Below, one piece after another: positions 35,868 through 47,049 of a stretch of DNA of 64,000 bases. The DNA is taken from the NCBI GenBank assembly GCA_022828595.1, contig JAKGHH010000003.1, positions 51,945,759 to 52,009,758 of the forward strand. Direction: 5' to 3'. Position 1 is the first letter of the stretch; every line of letters starts with the position of its first letter. Under the pieces are notes generated by a model, which worked only from the letters and a program-made list of their open reading frames with translations, was not told the DNA's origin and did not search any database. The stretch comes from Nelumbo lutea (lineage: Eukaryota; Streptophyta; Magnoliopsida; Proteales; Nelumbonaceae). The translations under genes and the position numbers were made by a program.

Positions 35868-37099
35868 AGCCATATGTTAAACATTCTATGTGTGTGTATG
35901 TTTTAGCCATTTATGTCAATGGTTGAACCACTAACCGACCATCTAGAGGGAAAAGCAGAATCACCCAGTACGATTAAGCCCTCAAAACTGTAGGTACTCC
36001 TGGTATTGTTAGTGCCTTAATGGGCCTCATGTGCACCCTACTCTTATCCACCCTGCATTCCCTCTAATGTGTATTGTTTAATACCAAAAAAATCATATTC
36101 AACAAGATCGTTAAGGGATTGGCAATGGCCAAAAATGGCAGCGGCAATCTTTACATCTCATGGCTAAGGATGCATTTGGCACTCCTTATTTTAAGGATTT
36201 ATCTCCTTTTTTGCTGTTAAAAAGTGTTAAAAAGAATAAGTATTATGTTTGATTGAAATAAGTATTAGTGATGAATCAAAACAAACATGAAATTCTGTGG
36301 TGGATATATAGAACACTGGGCTAATTTGCTAAGGCATTGCATTTGTAGTGAGTAGAGTATAACGCAAGTTTAAGCAAAAGTTTGCTGTCAAGGATACAGT
36401 CGAGTCTTTTTACAAAATTCCTTCAGACTGTGTTTGGTTGCAGTGCATTTTTATTTGCACTAATACAAATACATAAGAATGAAAATGAAAGAAAATGTAA
36501 ATTTTCATTTAAATTTACTTTAGATTTTATTTTATTCTGCTTCATGTCTTAATTTAATTTATTTATTTTGCAATCAAACAAAATAAGCTAAAGTTTGAAA
36601 CAAAAATGCATCCAATTTATATTCAAATAATTTGCATTGCCATAGTTTTACATTAATACAAATTTATTTGCATTGCGATCAAACACTGCCTAAAAAACTT
36701 TCCCTCAACTCTTTATCTCTCTTATTTTTTGGCAAACCAAACACATTCTAATGGATGTTGGGCAATAAGTTACATAATGCCCCAAAAACTATCCAATGCT
36801 TGTCACTGAAAATATTCATGCACTCACAATGAGTCAGAACTGCAGGTGTTAAAAGCTCTAAAGGATCCATTTGTGAAGGCTGAGCTGAAGATTCAGCTAA
36901 GATAGTTCAGCCGCTTTGAAGCACTCCAGATGAAACTATTAAAGAGGATTATACGGTAAGCCTTGATGGAGAGCTGATCTGAGCTCCCCAATTTTTTTCA
37001 ATAAATAAATCTTATAGGCTGTTTGTGTGGGACCCACATTGGAAAATTAGAAACCACAACAGGTCGAGTTCACATCTGTGCCCTGCAGAGAGTGTTCTA
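35868..37099. other. intergenic with decayed MITEs, no gene recognised
   Basis: A foldback with ends GACTGTGTTTGGTTGCAGTGC (about 36427) and TGCGATCAAACACTGCC (about 36692) carries ATTTGCATT / AATGCAAAT motifs. Otherwise AT-rich and unremarkable. Confidence 0.4.
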
Positions 37100-37188
37100 C
37101 AGTACATCTCAATCGTGTATTGGGGACATTTTCCATACTTGTCATTGGAAGATTTTCCCGATACACAGTTGGGATGTGCTGTGGGGAT
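37100..37188. mobile_element. palindromic MITE family copy
   Basis: ACAGTACATCTCAATCGTGT, ATTGGGGACATTTTCC, then GGAAGATTTTCCCGATACAC, AGTTGGGATGTGCTGTGGGG. Same arrangement as at 33010-33097. Confidence 0.6.
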
Positions 37189-37301
37189 GTGAATTCTTGA
37201 AGGTCAGCCCTCCCAAACAAGAGTGCCGATTGGACTGCAACTACGGATCAAGCTATGGCTAATTTCAATATTTCATCTTGAAAGGGGCTTTGGACTGCAA
37301 C

Positions 37302-37624
37302 TATGGGTGTCAATTGGACTGGATTTGGTCCAATTCGATCCAGTCCAATGTGAGTGCATTATAATTGGACTAGGTCCAATCCAATCCAATCCAATGATTA
37401 TTTTGAACTATTTTAGACTGTACAATCAGTTCAAATTCGTTTTGATTTAGATTGGTTTCAACCCAAACCCAATCTATTGACACCTATATGCTTATCTTAT
37501 ATCAATGGATTAGAATTGGACTGAATTGGTTCAATTCAATATGTCTTATTGATCTGTCCAATCTATCCAAATTAATTTGGGATTGGACGGGGTCTAATCC
37601 AAAACCGGTCCATTGACACCATTA
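37302..37624. mobile_element. hAT-like MITE with perfect 8-bp target duplication
   Basis: 323 bp with ends TATGGGTGTCAATTGGAC and GTCCATTGACACCATTA. It is flanked by the perfect 8-bp direct repeat ACTGCAAC (37294-37301 and 37625-37632). The interior is packed with GGTCCAATCC and ATTGGACT motifs. Confidence 0.85.
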
Positions 37625-38488
37625 ACTGCAACACGATTACATGTCTCAAATGGTTGATGGAAATTCATGAGTTCTGCTTGGATCTTCTCCTTTTTCTTTT
37701 GCCTATTCTTAGTCCCACTAGGTCCCAATAAATGGGTTTAATTCCAATCAGGTCTGCTTTTCTGTAACACGATTATATACACTTAGTTAGATTTTCTTTT
37801 TTTGTGTAAAAACGAATCTAGTTACAATGTTGTTTTCACAGTTTATGTTATAGCTCATCATTTTGCAGCTCCATCCAACTACTTAAAACTTGTTTAACTT
37901 CTAAGCAGAAGCATTCATGTTCGATCCAAATAGCTTTTGGGGCAGGAATTCCTCTTCATAAAAGTAATTTAAATTCAAACCCCTATTATGCTGAAAGTTG
38001 AAACTGTGAAAATGATTCATAAGAGAGTCTAAGGATGCTAATTCATGTATTATTAATGTCTTTCTTGTGCTTGATTATCTCATACAAAAGTTGTTCCTGG
38101 AATCCTGGTGCTAACATTAGGGGTAATCATTTTAAGTCGGGTCCGGATCTGGGTCCGGCATGGCCCATAAATCTTCAAGCTTGGGTTTAAGACTTTAAGT
38201 TTTGTATCTAAGCCAGACGTGGGCCTGAAATTATACTCTCCTTTTCTTTCTTTTGAAGTCCAGTTCAGTGTGTTCCGCAAATCTCCAACTTTGGGCTTAA
38301 GTTTTGTACCTAAGCAAGACTAGGGCCCAAAGTTTTTTTTTTTTCTTTTCCTTTTTCTTTTTCTTTTTCTTTTTTCTATTTTTGAAAAGTTGAAAACAGA
38401 GACAAGGCATAAGTCTCAAGGTACCTACCATAGAAGTAGGCATGGGCATATATTATTAGGCATGGTGTAGGCTGGGGTATTGAGCACT

Positions 38489-38833
38489 AAGATTGCAAAT
38501 TAACAAATTGAATTCGAATATAGACTGATATGATCCATTAGTTATGAAATATTATAAATTATATATTTATATTCTATATATTATCTATATAATTATATAT
38601 TATATATTATATATTATATATTTATATAATATAATATATTATTACATCATCCTATTTTTTATTACAATTCTAATTGAATCGGATTCGAATTGGATATGCA
38701 ATAATATATTCGAATTCAAAACATGCTATTGAAATCCGGCATATTTTTATTAGATTCGGATCGATCAGATATTCTTAACAGGTTGGATTAGATATACCCT
38801 TACTAAATCCGATCCAATCTATTTGCAGCCCTA
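38489..38833. mobile_element. hAT-like MITE with GCAAATTGAATTCGAAT subterminal motifs
   Basis: Left GATTGCAAATTAACAAATTG and right CGATCCAATCTATTTGCAGC are imperfect inverted ends. The centre is a (TA)-rich tract at about 38560-38640 and the subterminal regions share GAATTCGAAT / ATTCGAATTC. Confidence 0.5.
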
Positions 38834-38845
38834 TTAAACCACTCT

Positions 38846-39011
38846 GGATCTGCTACCCACAACTTGTTCTCACATTCTTACCCACAGAGCACCACCACCA
38901 TGTATTGGGAACATCTCCCCATGAGTAACAATGGAGGAGGTGTTCCCAATGTGCAGCTGTAATGTCAAGTGGGTATATGTGTGGAACAGCATGTGTGTAG
39001 CAGATCCGAGC
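38846..39011. mobile_element. palindromic MITE family, copy with outer arms
   Basis: Outer arms GGATCTGCTACCCACA and TGTGTGTAGCAGATCC enclose the family core (TGTATTGGGAACATCTCCCC ... GGTGTTCCCAATGTGCAGC). A possible 9-bp target duplication CCCTATTAA / CCCTATTGA is offset a few bases from the ends, which would fit Mutator-like elements. Confidence 0.6.
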
Positions 39012-39971
39012 CCCTATTGATCACAAAACACTCTTACACCCTTATGAAAACCTGGCCTTGGCCCGGTCATGATCATCCCTGAAATGGGTGTCTCTGTTAT
39101 AGAATCTTCCTCATAATAAATTTATATTGATGAATTGAGCTAAATTCTATTTTAATTAAAGTCAAACTGCAACAACGTTATCCATTTTACTTTCAACACA
39201 TTGACCCAATGCATGCATTTTTCTCAATTTTCATTTTATTATATATTATAATAGAAAGTTCAGTTACTTCAGTTAATCAAAATTTTGATTCTAAAAACCG
39301 AAACCAAAAACTGAAAATTTTAAAACCAAAATTTTCGGTTTGATTTTCAATTTTAACTAAATAATGCTCACCCCTATCCAACAGTCAGTCCAAATATTTG
39401 GATTCTCACTGGAAACTGAAAATTTTGAAACCAATGTTTTTCATCAAACCTTCCCTAAAGACTTGAATCCTTTGCAAATTCCTTCCCAAATCCAAGAATC
39501 TGAGGGCCTCTTGTTAGTTTCCAGATTCTAGTGGTTGTTCAACTTATATTTGCTAATTAGAATTCTTGCCCACAAATCCACACCATGAAAATTTAGTAAG
39601 GAAAGCTAAGATTAGTGTCTTTAAAAAGTTTAATTCCCAAGCCTACCAAAAGCTTGGGAAGAGTGATCTTAACCCAAATTGATCAGATGTATTTTATGCT
39701 TGTCCGGTGAAGACCCTCATAGGAATATTTGCCTAATTTGTTCCATTTTCTGATTAATGGAGGTAGGAAGCTAGAATATTTGCATTTCATGATATAGGAC
39801 ACTAGAGAGAGTGGACTGAAGTAGGATATATCTCCTTACAAGGAAATGGGAAGATGCTTTCCAACCAATCAGTTTTGCATCCATATGGCTAACTGAGAAT
39901 TTAAAGGTATTTTTAGTGACTTTTGAACTGAGCATTGGAAGTCCCATATATTTTTTACAACAGTTGAAAAG

Positions 39972-40518
39972 TAGAGATGGCAATTTCTACCCTATCCAGT
40001 GGGTATCTACTCCTACCCTCCCCGATGGAGCAGGTTTTTTTGCTTGAAGGATGGGTTTTGGAATTTTACAACCCGTAGGGTACGGATAAAGTACAGTATT
40101 AGGCTAAAATCAACCTGCATATTGTTGGAAAGCATATAAATTTTATATACTAAGTCTTGAATTTAATAATAGTTTGAATTTCACGTGAAAGATAATTTAT
40201 AGCTTATGTGTTTTTACATGCCTTAATCAAATAATTGGAAATTTTGTTATTTATTTGTGTTATTTTACTTATTTATTGTTTCTATATGACAAAAAAAAGG
40301 AAATTAGATGCAGGTTCTAAACCCAACCTGCCTTACCCTTAAATTTGGGGAGGGTAAGGTCGGGGAGGGTTTTGCATTTTCATGTGCGAGGAGGGTTTGG
40401 ATTCTCAAAATCCAATCCGCTATGGGTTTTGGGCGGATATGGGTTGGGAGGTTTAGGGAGGCAGATAGAGTGTAGAATTTACAAAACCATCCCCGAACCC
40501 GCCTCGTTGCCTTCCCTA
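39972..40518. mobile_element. hAT-like MITE, family 'GATGGCAA', copy 2 (inside the LINE)
   Basis: Ends TAGAGATGGCAATTTCTACC and GCCTCGTTGCCTTCCCTA. The flanks TTGAAAAG (39964-39971) and GTGAGAAG (40519-40526) match at 6 of 8 positions. Conceptually skipping the insert and one flank copy joins LINE frame ending '..NLGVRLLN' to 'CCKKYMGLP', confirming it as an insertion. Confidence 0.8.
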
Positions 40519-41274
40519 GTGAGAAGCCTAACACCTAAATTCCTAGTAAGGATCCAAGTGTGTCTATGGTGAACATTTCTAGAAGTGAAAAGAACGGATT
40601 TTTCATAATTAATTGTTTACCTAGAAGCCAAGCAAAATGTATCTAGGATCTATCTAATATTGTTAAATTGTGAAATGGAAGCTATTGTGAAGATGAAGAG
40701 ATCGTCGACATAGAAAATATGAAATAGACTTGGGCCATTCCTAGAGCACTTAAAAGGGGGTGATGTGGCCTTTTGTCATTTTAGTGTTGATTAGATCCAA
40801 GAGGATTTCTAAACATAACAAAAATATAAGGAGATAGAGGGTCTTCTTGCCAGAGGCCCCTTCATAGGACTGAAAGTTTCAGAGAATTTATAACAAGGGA
40901 CATAGTAGTAATACAATTGATTATTAGGTTGATCCAGTTTAAGGGAATGTTCAAAGTTTTAAGAATTTTAAAAATGAATGGCCATTCCAATTTATCATAG
41001 GTTTTTCTAGGTCTAGTTTAATCCCAATGAAGCCCTCTTTCCCCTTCTTTTTAAAAGAGTGTAAAATTTCATGAAGAATGATTACATTAACCCTGAGGTG
41101 CCTACCTGGAACAAGACTTGTTTGGAAAGGAGAGATTAATTGTGGGAGTAAAGGTTTAAATATATTAACAATTGTTTTGGCAATTACTTTGTAAATGGTG
41201 CTGTAAAGGCCAATGGGTAGAGTATTCTCCACTAAGGGTTGGCAAGCAAGCATGCGTGCAAGTTGAGACCGAAT

Positions 41275-41415
41275 AGCCCCCCACAACGTCCCATAGAACA
41301 TCTCCCTATGATAATACCAGGAATGATGATGCCATCATTAGAAGATGTTTTTAATACACGGTGGAGATATGCTGTGGAACGTTGTGGGGGGCAATATTAT
41401 GGGGGGCTGATTTGA
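41275..41415. mobile_element. palindromic MITE family copy inside the LINE
   Basis: Left arm ATAGCCCCCCACAACGTCCC then ATAGAACATCTCCC; right arm GGAGATATGCTGTGGAACGT then TGTGGGGGGC. It lies between LINE endonuclease and RT remnants. A similar right half occurs at about 26708-26765. Confidence 0.6.
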
Positions 41416-41551
41416 ATTCTTCAAGTTTAACCTTTACATTCCTAACCCTTGTTGGCCATTCCTCCATGTGTATTTCTGGCCATTGTATCCAAGATCCATC
41501 ATGTTACAATCATGAATTACCTTACAAAAAGCATCTATTTTACGTCCATTA

Positions 41552-41658
41552 GGCTCAGTTTGGAAAAAGTACAAATACAATAAATACATACAAAATAATG
41601 CAAAATATAAGGTTTTACATTCTACAAATTTGTATTTGTACTCTTTTCAAACTAAGCC
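41552..41658. mobile_element. Tourist-like MITE, family 'GGCTCAGTTTG', copy 2 (inside the LINE)
   Basis: 107-bp foldback with GGCTCAGTTTGGAAAAAGTA on the left and TACTCTTTTCAAACTAAGCC on the right, flanked by TTA (41549-41551, 41659-41661). Skipping it rejoins LINE coding frame 'GGGRPNGRKIDAFCKVI'. Confidence 0.85.
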
Positions 41659-41803
41659 TTAGGTCTTCCACCCCCTTGCTCTCAAATGGATCAACGACAG
41701 CATTGCAGTCACCCATCCAGAGCCACGGTACAGTGCTACATACTGTTAGAAAGTTGATGAAGTTCCACCCAGATTGATGGTTATCTTCTCTTATCTGGGT
41801 AGA

Positions 41804-42272
41804 TTGCTGTAAACGGACTGGATCGGATTCAAATTAGGTTATATTAGAATCCAATCTGACACTATTTATGATAGGTCCTATCGGATCTGATAGGACTTTA
41901 TTTGAATTTGAATCCTATCGGTAAGTCAGATCTCATCCGATCTGACTTGTTTTCTTTAAAGATTAATAAATTATTAAAAAATAAAATATACTAATTTAAA
42001 TAAAGTAAACAAAAAAATAAATATTTTTTAATTATTTTCATCATATATATACGTGCTTTTTATAAATAAATAACATAGCAAATTTATAATATATATATAT
42101 TTATTTATTTATTTATTTATTAATATAAAACATGTATTAGATCAAATATTCTCAAATAAAAAAGGGACGATCCAAATCTAATATGATCCAAAGATCCGAA
42201 CAAGAATGATCCAAATTTGATCAAATAGATCTGGATCTTGGATTATTGATCCCGTCCATTTGCACCCTATAG
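41804..42272. mobile_element. hAT-like MITE inside the LINE (borders approximate)
   Basis: Left TTGCTGTAAACGGACTGGAT and right GATCCCGTCCATTTGCACCC are inverted ends. The subterminal regions are full of GATCCGATC / GGATCTGAT motifs around an AT-rich centre. LINE endonuclease sequence stops on one side and resumes on the other. The target duplication was not resolved. Confidence 0.6.
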
Positions 42273-42548
42273 AAGGGAAGGATGGAGATCTATTGTAGCA
42301 TGAATGTTACGGTCTAAAATGTTGAACGCTCATACCATGATATCTTCATTTTTCCATAAGAGCCAAAGACCCCAGAAAAACCTTCCTGATCAATAATAAA
42401 ATAACCTAAGTATCCAAGTCTAGAAATAACCTTAGTTGGTTACTATTTGCGTTTCAACGATAATTACAATTATAGGTTTTTTTGTTGGTGGGTGATATCC
42501 ATAAGGGCTCTTCGAAAATCATTATTTCTCACACCTCGAACATTCCAT

Positions 42549-42822
42549 CAAGTTTTTTAAAACCAAATCGTACAACGAATTAGTCAGGGTTCGGTTATTG
42601 GGTCAAATAATCTGATCGTTCGAATCGAACGAACAACCCATTATGATAAAAAATAAATAAAAACTAGCCAAACTTTTGAATGATTCAACCGCTTGGGTCA
42701 GTGATTTACTGACCAAATCAACGGTTTTTGGGAGAAAATGGATCTGGAATAAAACAACACCAGTCACCTAGCTGATTCCGATTTTTTTGGTCCAACCGTC
42801 TGGTCAGATTTTGAAAACCATG
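42549..42822. mobile_element. hAT-like MITE, family 'CATGGTTTT', copy 3 (inside the LINE)
   Basis: 274 bp from CAAGTTTTTTAAAACC to GATTTTGAAAACCATG, flanked by a perfect 8-bp repeat CATTCCAT (42541-42548 and 42823-42830). Skipping it plus one flank copy restores the LINE endonuclease start LLWNVRGVRNNDFRR, which fixes the borders. Confidence 0.9.
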
Positions 42823-43110
42823 CATTCCATAGCAACATCTTCATGTATAGGTAAGAAGGGTTTTTAGTGTCCTGCAATAACTTATTGCACGTCACCCTCA
42901 AAAACCTTCAATTGGCCCTCTGTTTCCATTGACTCTTGTTCATGCTTAACGCAGACAATAACAGTATCAAATTCAAATAGAACATCAACCCGGTGTTCAA
43001 GGTGGACGCCTTTGAGAGTAGGACATCATGTTCCTCCATCGTTGTAACCTCTGATTTTGCCAAAGCTGTAGCATGATTAATCATCCGAAAGTTGATGTTC
43101 ATTCATTTTC

Positions 43111-43710
43111 TCTTGCATAGTTTTTGCATGGGTGGCTAAGGTCTCGTGTGAAGTAGTCTCTGACTATTATTTAATAGCTAACCCACTTGTAATGCCAACT
43201 CACATTATAAGTGGTCTCCATTGTGCATATCCTTACAACTTTATACTAAAAACATCCTCTTTAGTTTTATAGATTTACTAAAAGTTTAAAACTTACCATA
43301 GAGTTGCTATCAATTTACTTAATGGACATTTCATTAGATAATAGTGGAAAGTGACCGATTTCACCCTAATGTTTATTTGAATAATTTTCATCAAAAGAAA
43401 TAAGAAATGAAAATACCATTTTTGTTCCTAGTAAGATGAGCAATCACTCCATTTGGTCCATCTTCTTACGGTATAAATAAGTGTTATGGGGTAATTTTGG
43501 AATAAACAATTATGGGCCCATGCCCTTGAACATTTTTCATTGAGTTTAGGAGATCAAGTTATTATTTTTATATGGAAAAATAAACACATCTTAATAGGTC
43601 ATTAAGGAAATAGGTTGCAAATATACGGGTATTTTAGTAAAATAAAAACTATAGGATAAGTTTAAGTAAATCTTGAAACTATAGGGGTGTTATAGTAAAT
43701 GACCCTATAT
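43111..43710. other. intergenic, no gene recognised
   Basis: AT-rich flank between the LINE and the copia element. The left portion may still belong to the LINE 5' region, but no recognisable motif is seen. Confidence 0.4.
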
Positions 43711-43715
43711 AAGAA

Positions 43716-43913
43716 TGTTGTAATGTATAGAGGCTTGCAGCCTAGAAGGGTTTTTTTTTTGTCTTTTATCATTGTATTAGTTATGAGTTGTCACCTTAAG
43801 TACAAATACTAACTTAGGTGCCGCCGGCTACAATACTTTGAATAGGTTTCTTCTCTCTTATTCCTTCTCCCTTCTCCCTTCTCTCTTCTCTCTTCTAGTT
43901 CTATCGAACTACA
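43716..43913 (+). repeat. 5' LTR of the copia element
   Basis: Starts TGTTGTAATG and ends CGAACTACA, directly followed by the primer-binding site. Compared with the 3' LTR it has an expanded CTTCTCC tract (about 43860-43890) and TACAAATA where the 3' copy has the TATA motif TATAAATA. Confidence 0.92.
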
Positions 43914-43925
43914 TGGTATCAGAGC
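43914..43925 (+). promoter_or_regulatory. primer-binding site for initiator tRNA-Met
   Basis: TGGTATCAGAGC immediately after the 5' LTR. It is the standard plant copia site complementary to the 3' end of tRNA-iMet, used to prime minus-strand DNA synthesis. Confidence 0.95.
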
Positions 43926-44081
43926 ACTAATCTGGGTGCAACCTTCTCATATCTTGTTTTCTTTCCTTTTCTAAAAAAAACTATTATGATTGAAGACTCC
44001 ATTGTGTGCTTCTTCTGGGCACAACTTTCAACCCTCTTTTATTTTTCTTTCTTCTCTCTTGGTCATTGTACCAAGAAGAAG

Positions 44082-44190
44082 GGTGTGGTGGCAGCCGAAT
44101 GCATTAAATGATATATCTAGATCTGTGGTGGCAACCGAATGCAGTAAGGGGTTTTCTTGAGTCTGTGGTGGCAGTCGAATGCATTAAAAC
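44082..44190 (+). repeat. three imperfect 40-bp tandem repeats in the copia leader
   Basis: Units start near 44082, 44122 and 44162, each with a core like TGTGGTGGCAGCCGAATGCA followed by TTAA or GTAA. They lie between the primer site and gag, where packaging or translation signals could sit. A role is not established. Confidence 0.85.
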
Positions 44191-44467
44191 TTGTCTTTTC
44201 TGAGGGTATTCTATGTGTTGTGGGTCGTGGAAGCCAGGTATGCACTATTACATTAATAAGTAAATTTTGACCACTATGAATGTCATAGTTTTGAGTTCGT
44301 AGAGACTGGTTGTCCTCTGCTCTTGCAAATCGAAGTGTTTCAGCTAAGAATTATTGACCTACATTGTTGTTAAACCTGTGTTTTTGGAGCCTACTTATTT
44401 TTCAAAAGAAAAAACCCTCTATATCAAATTGGCTTTTTGAAAAAATAGCAGTAATATTTCTGTGGAA

Positions 44468-45311
44468 ATGGATACTAAGGATTCAACAACCTCTGGCATT
44501 ACTTCACAGCAAGGAAACCTAAATGGGGGAATGGATTGCATGAATTTCTCTGTCTTTTACCCCATTTGATGGTCTGAACAATCTGAAATGGTCCAAAGGC
44601 ATCAAACTTTATATCACAGCTAGGGGAAGGTTGACTATATAAGTGGAAAAATAAAAGAACCAAAGTTTGGTACTGCTGAACATGACCGATGGGATCAAGA
44701 TAACAACATGGTTATGTCATGGTTGTTAGGCTCCATGTTGCCTCATGTAGGAAAAAATTCATATGGGGCTGACACAACTTGTGAAATTTGGGAACAAGCC
44801 AAGGCAACCTATTTTGAACAGAGACACTTTGCCAAGATTTATCAGCTTCAAGCATGATCATCTACTTGTAAGCAAGGGGACCATAGCTTATATACATATT
44901 ATTCAGCCCTTACATCAATTTAGAAGGAACTAGACTATTATTAGACTATTGACTGGAAGAATGATGAAGATGCCTAGGCCTACAAAAAACTTGTCTCCCA
45001 GCAATGGGTTTTTACTTTCTTGCATGGGCTGAATCCGGCTTATGAGCCTCTCTGGGTGCAGATTTTAGGAAGTAAACAACTTCCTTCAGTTCAGGAAGTA
45101 TATGCCCTAGTCCAATCTGAAGAGAGTAGAAAAAATCTAATGAATGTTTCTGATGAGAAACAATCTATTGCCCTAGCTGCAAGAGGGGGTAACATAGGAA
45201 TGAAAAAGGGAGAACTAAGGAAAGGTGAAGATAAGGACATACTGTGGTATTCACTTCCAGAAGCCTAAACACACTCGGAAAACCTGTTGGGATTTAGTGG
45301 GTAGGCCAAAG
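44468..45311 (+). pseudogene. copia gag remnant with zinc knuckle
   Basis: Starts near the ATG at 44468 (MDTKDSTTSG) and soon breaks. Gag-like pieces follow: 'LNNLKWSKGIKLYI', then 'FLHGLNPAYEPLWVQILGSK' and 'PSVQEVYALVQSEESR' (45020-45268, open). The zinc knuckle region reads '..PKHTRKTCWDLVGRPKW' (about 45261-45311), with part of the CCHC pattern lost by frameshift. Gag would form the virus-like particle; this copy cannot make an intact one. Confidence 0.8.
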
Positions 45312-45599
45312 TGGGCAACCAAAATCAAGACACTTCAAAGAAGCCTCTCAAAAGAAATTTACTTATGGAAATATGGCCAACAAAACTATCAACAAAATAA
45401 TCAAAATACCGTGTTTCCTCAAGAGCATCCTAGTAGTTCTTATCTCAAGGAAGACATCATCAATTACTTTAGAGATCATTTGGAATTGTATGGTAGGACA
45501 CTCGGGCAGTTGGATAGGTCGTTTCCTACCCCTTCTACCTCATTCGCTTCTATATCAAGTAAAGGTGCTTCTGCATTTCATGTGTGTACCTCTGCTCCT

Positions 45600-46533
45600 A
45601 AGTCACCTTGGGTCATTGACTCATGGGCATCAAACCATATGACTAGTAAGTCAAATCTTTTCCAGACCTACGCTCCTCTCTAGAAGGGATGAAGTGTGAC
45701 TTGCCGATGGGTCTCTATCCACCATTGCTGGTCAGGGATCTGTATCCCTTCCTGATGGCCTTGCCTTATCCCATACCCTTCATGTTCCTAAACTTCTTAT
45801 CAATTTGTTATCTATAAGCAATATTACTCAGTCTTTAAACTGTTGTGCAACATTTCTTCCTCATTCTTGTGTTTTTCAGGAGTTAACCTCAGGGAGGACG
45901 ATTGGTAAAGGACATATGGTTAATGGCCTCTACATCCTGGAGAATAAAACTGGCCTTACGGCATCAGCCTTTGTAAGTCTTATGAGTCAATCTACAAACA
46001 ATCAACTATGGTTATGGCATAACCGCCTTGGTCATTTGTCCTTTGAGTCTTTGAAAATTTTGTTTTCTAAATTGTTCAAGTCGATGTCTATTACTAGTTT
46101 ACATTGTGAAACGTGTCAATTGAGTAAGCATTATATAACAACTTTTTCATCAAATAATAAAAGATCTACTTTGCCTTCCCATGTTGTCTTTTCTGATGTT
46201 TGGGGCCCTATAAACATACATACTAAGGGTGGGTACAAATGCTTTATCAACTTTATTTAGGGCTATTCAAGATACACTTGGATATATCCTATGCATTTGA
46301 GAGAAAAAGTACCAAATGTTGTGCAATATTTCCATCACATGGTTTTCATTCAATTTCATGTTGAAGTCCAAATTTTCCAATCGAATAATGCAAATGAGTA
46401 TTTCCATCACAACTTAGCCGAGTTTTTCTCCTCACATGAATTTCTTCATAGAAGCTCATGTGCTAGAACACCACAACAAAATGGAGTTGTTAAAGGAAAA
46501 ACCGCCATCTCCTTGAAGTTGCTCGTAGTATGA
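45600..46533 (+). pseudogene. copia protease and integrase remnant
   Basis: The protease active-site region reads WVIDSWASNHMT (about 45609-45645) where the family has D-S-G-A, so the catalytic glycine is replaced by Trp. Integrase follows: 'LWLWHNRLGHLSFESLKILF' and 'CETCQLSK' form the HHCC zinc region (about 46005-46130), and 'VVFSDVWGPI' is the first acidic block. 'NNANEYF' stands where the family has D-N-G-x-E-Y, so the second catalytic Asp is lost. 'SSCARTPQQNGVVKGKT' holds the region of the third acidic residue. Two frames and stops are involved. Confidence 0.85.
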
Positions 46534-47049
46534 TACTTCACATGCATGTTTCAAAATGGTTTTGGGTTGATACTGTGATTGCTACAACTTATGTTATTAA
46601 CCGTATGCTATAATGCCTTCTGCAATACAAGGCCCCACATCAACTTCTTTTTCCTCAATCCCCTTTATTTTTCATTCATCAATGTGTGTTTAGGTGTAAG
46701 TGCTTTATTCATGATCTATCTCCTAATCGGGGTAAATTGGATCACAAATCTGTTCCATATGTTTTCTTGGGCTATACCTCTTCCCAGAAGGGTTACAAAT
46801 GCTTCAATCAGGTCATACATAAGTACTTTGTATCGAATGATGTATCATTTTTTTAGTCTAAACCCTTCTTTCAAGCCTCTCCTCAGGGGAAGAATAGTAT
46901 GAAGGAGGAGAGGCAAGTTCCAATTCCTCGAATCCCTTTTTCCTTTATTCTTGACTCCTCTCCATTCAATGTCTTCTTGAAGCGCCATAAGGGATTGCTA
47001 AATTCGAAGGCTATGTAGGAACTTAAGACTATACATCCATCACCTTCTG

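Larger units (their letters stand above)
39450..43110 (-). mobile_element. LINE (L1-type) retrotransposon, broken and nested
   Basis: Read on the minus strand from right to left. The endonuclease start, LLWNVRGVRNNDFRRA, spans the MITE at 42549-42822. 'EGFSG..WLLWKNEDI' is at about 42340-42410, 'PWLWMGDCNAVVD' near 41700, and 'LGYNGQKYTWRNGQQG' near 41450. RT blocks are 'LYSTIYKVIAKTIVN', 'PFQTSLVPGRH', 'GFIGIKLDLEK' (about 41000-41215), then 'DPLSPYIFV' near 40810, 'KKYMGLPML' near 39940 and 'LIGWKASSHF' near 39860. 'LPKLLVGLGIKLFKDTNL' (near 39630) marks the late ORF2 region. Stops and frameshifts are frequent. The endonuclease-RT spacer is far shorter than normal, so an internal deletion is likely. 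Neither true end is defined: no poly-A tail or target duplication was found. Confidence 0.85.

Noticed and set aside
38544..38732. Ile/Tyr-rich open frame
   Set aside because: Translation of the TA-rich centre of a MITE.
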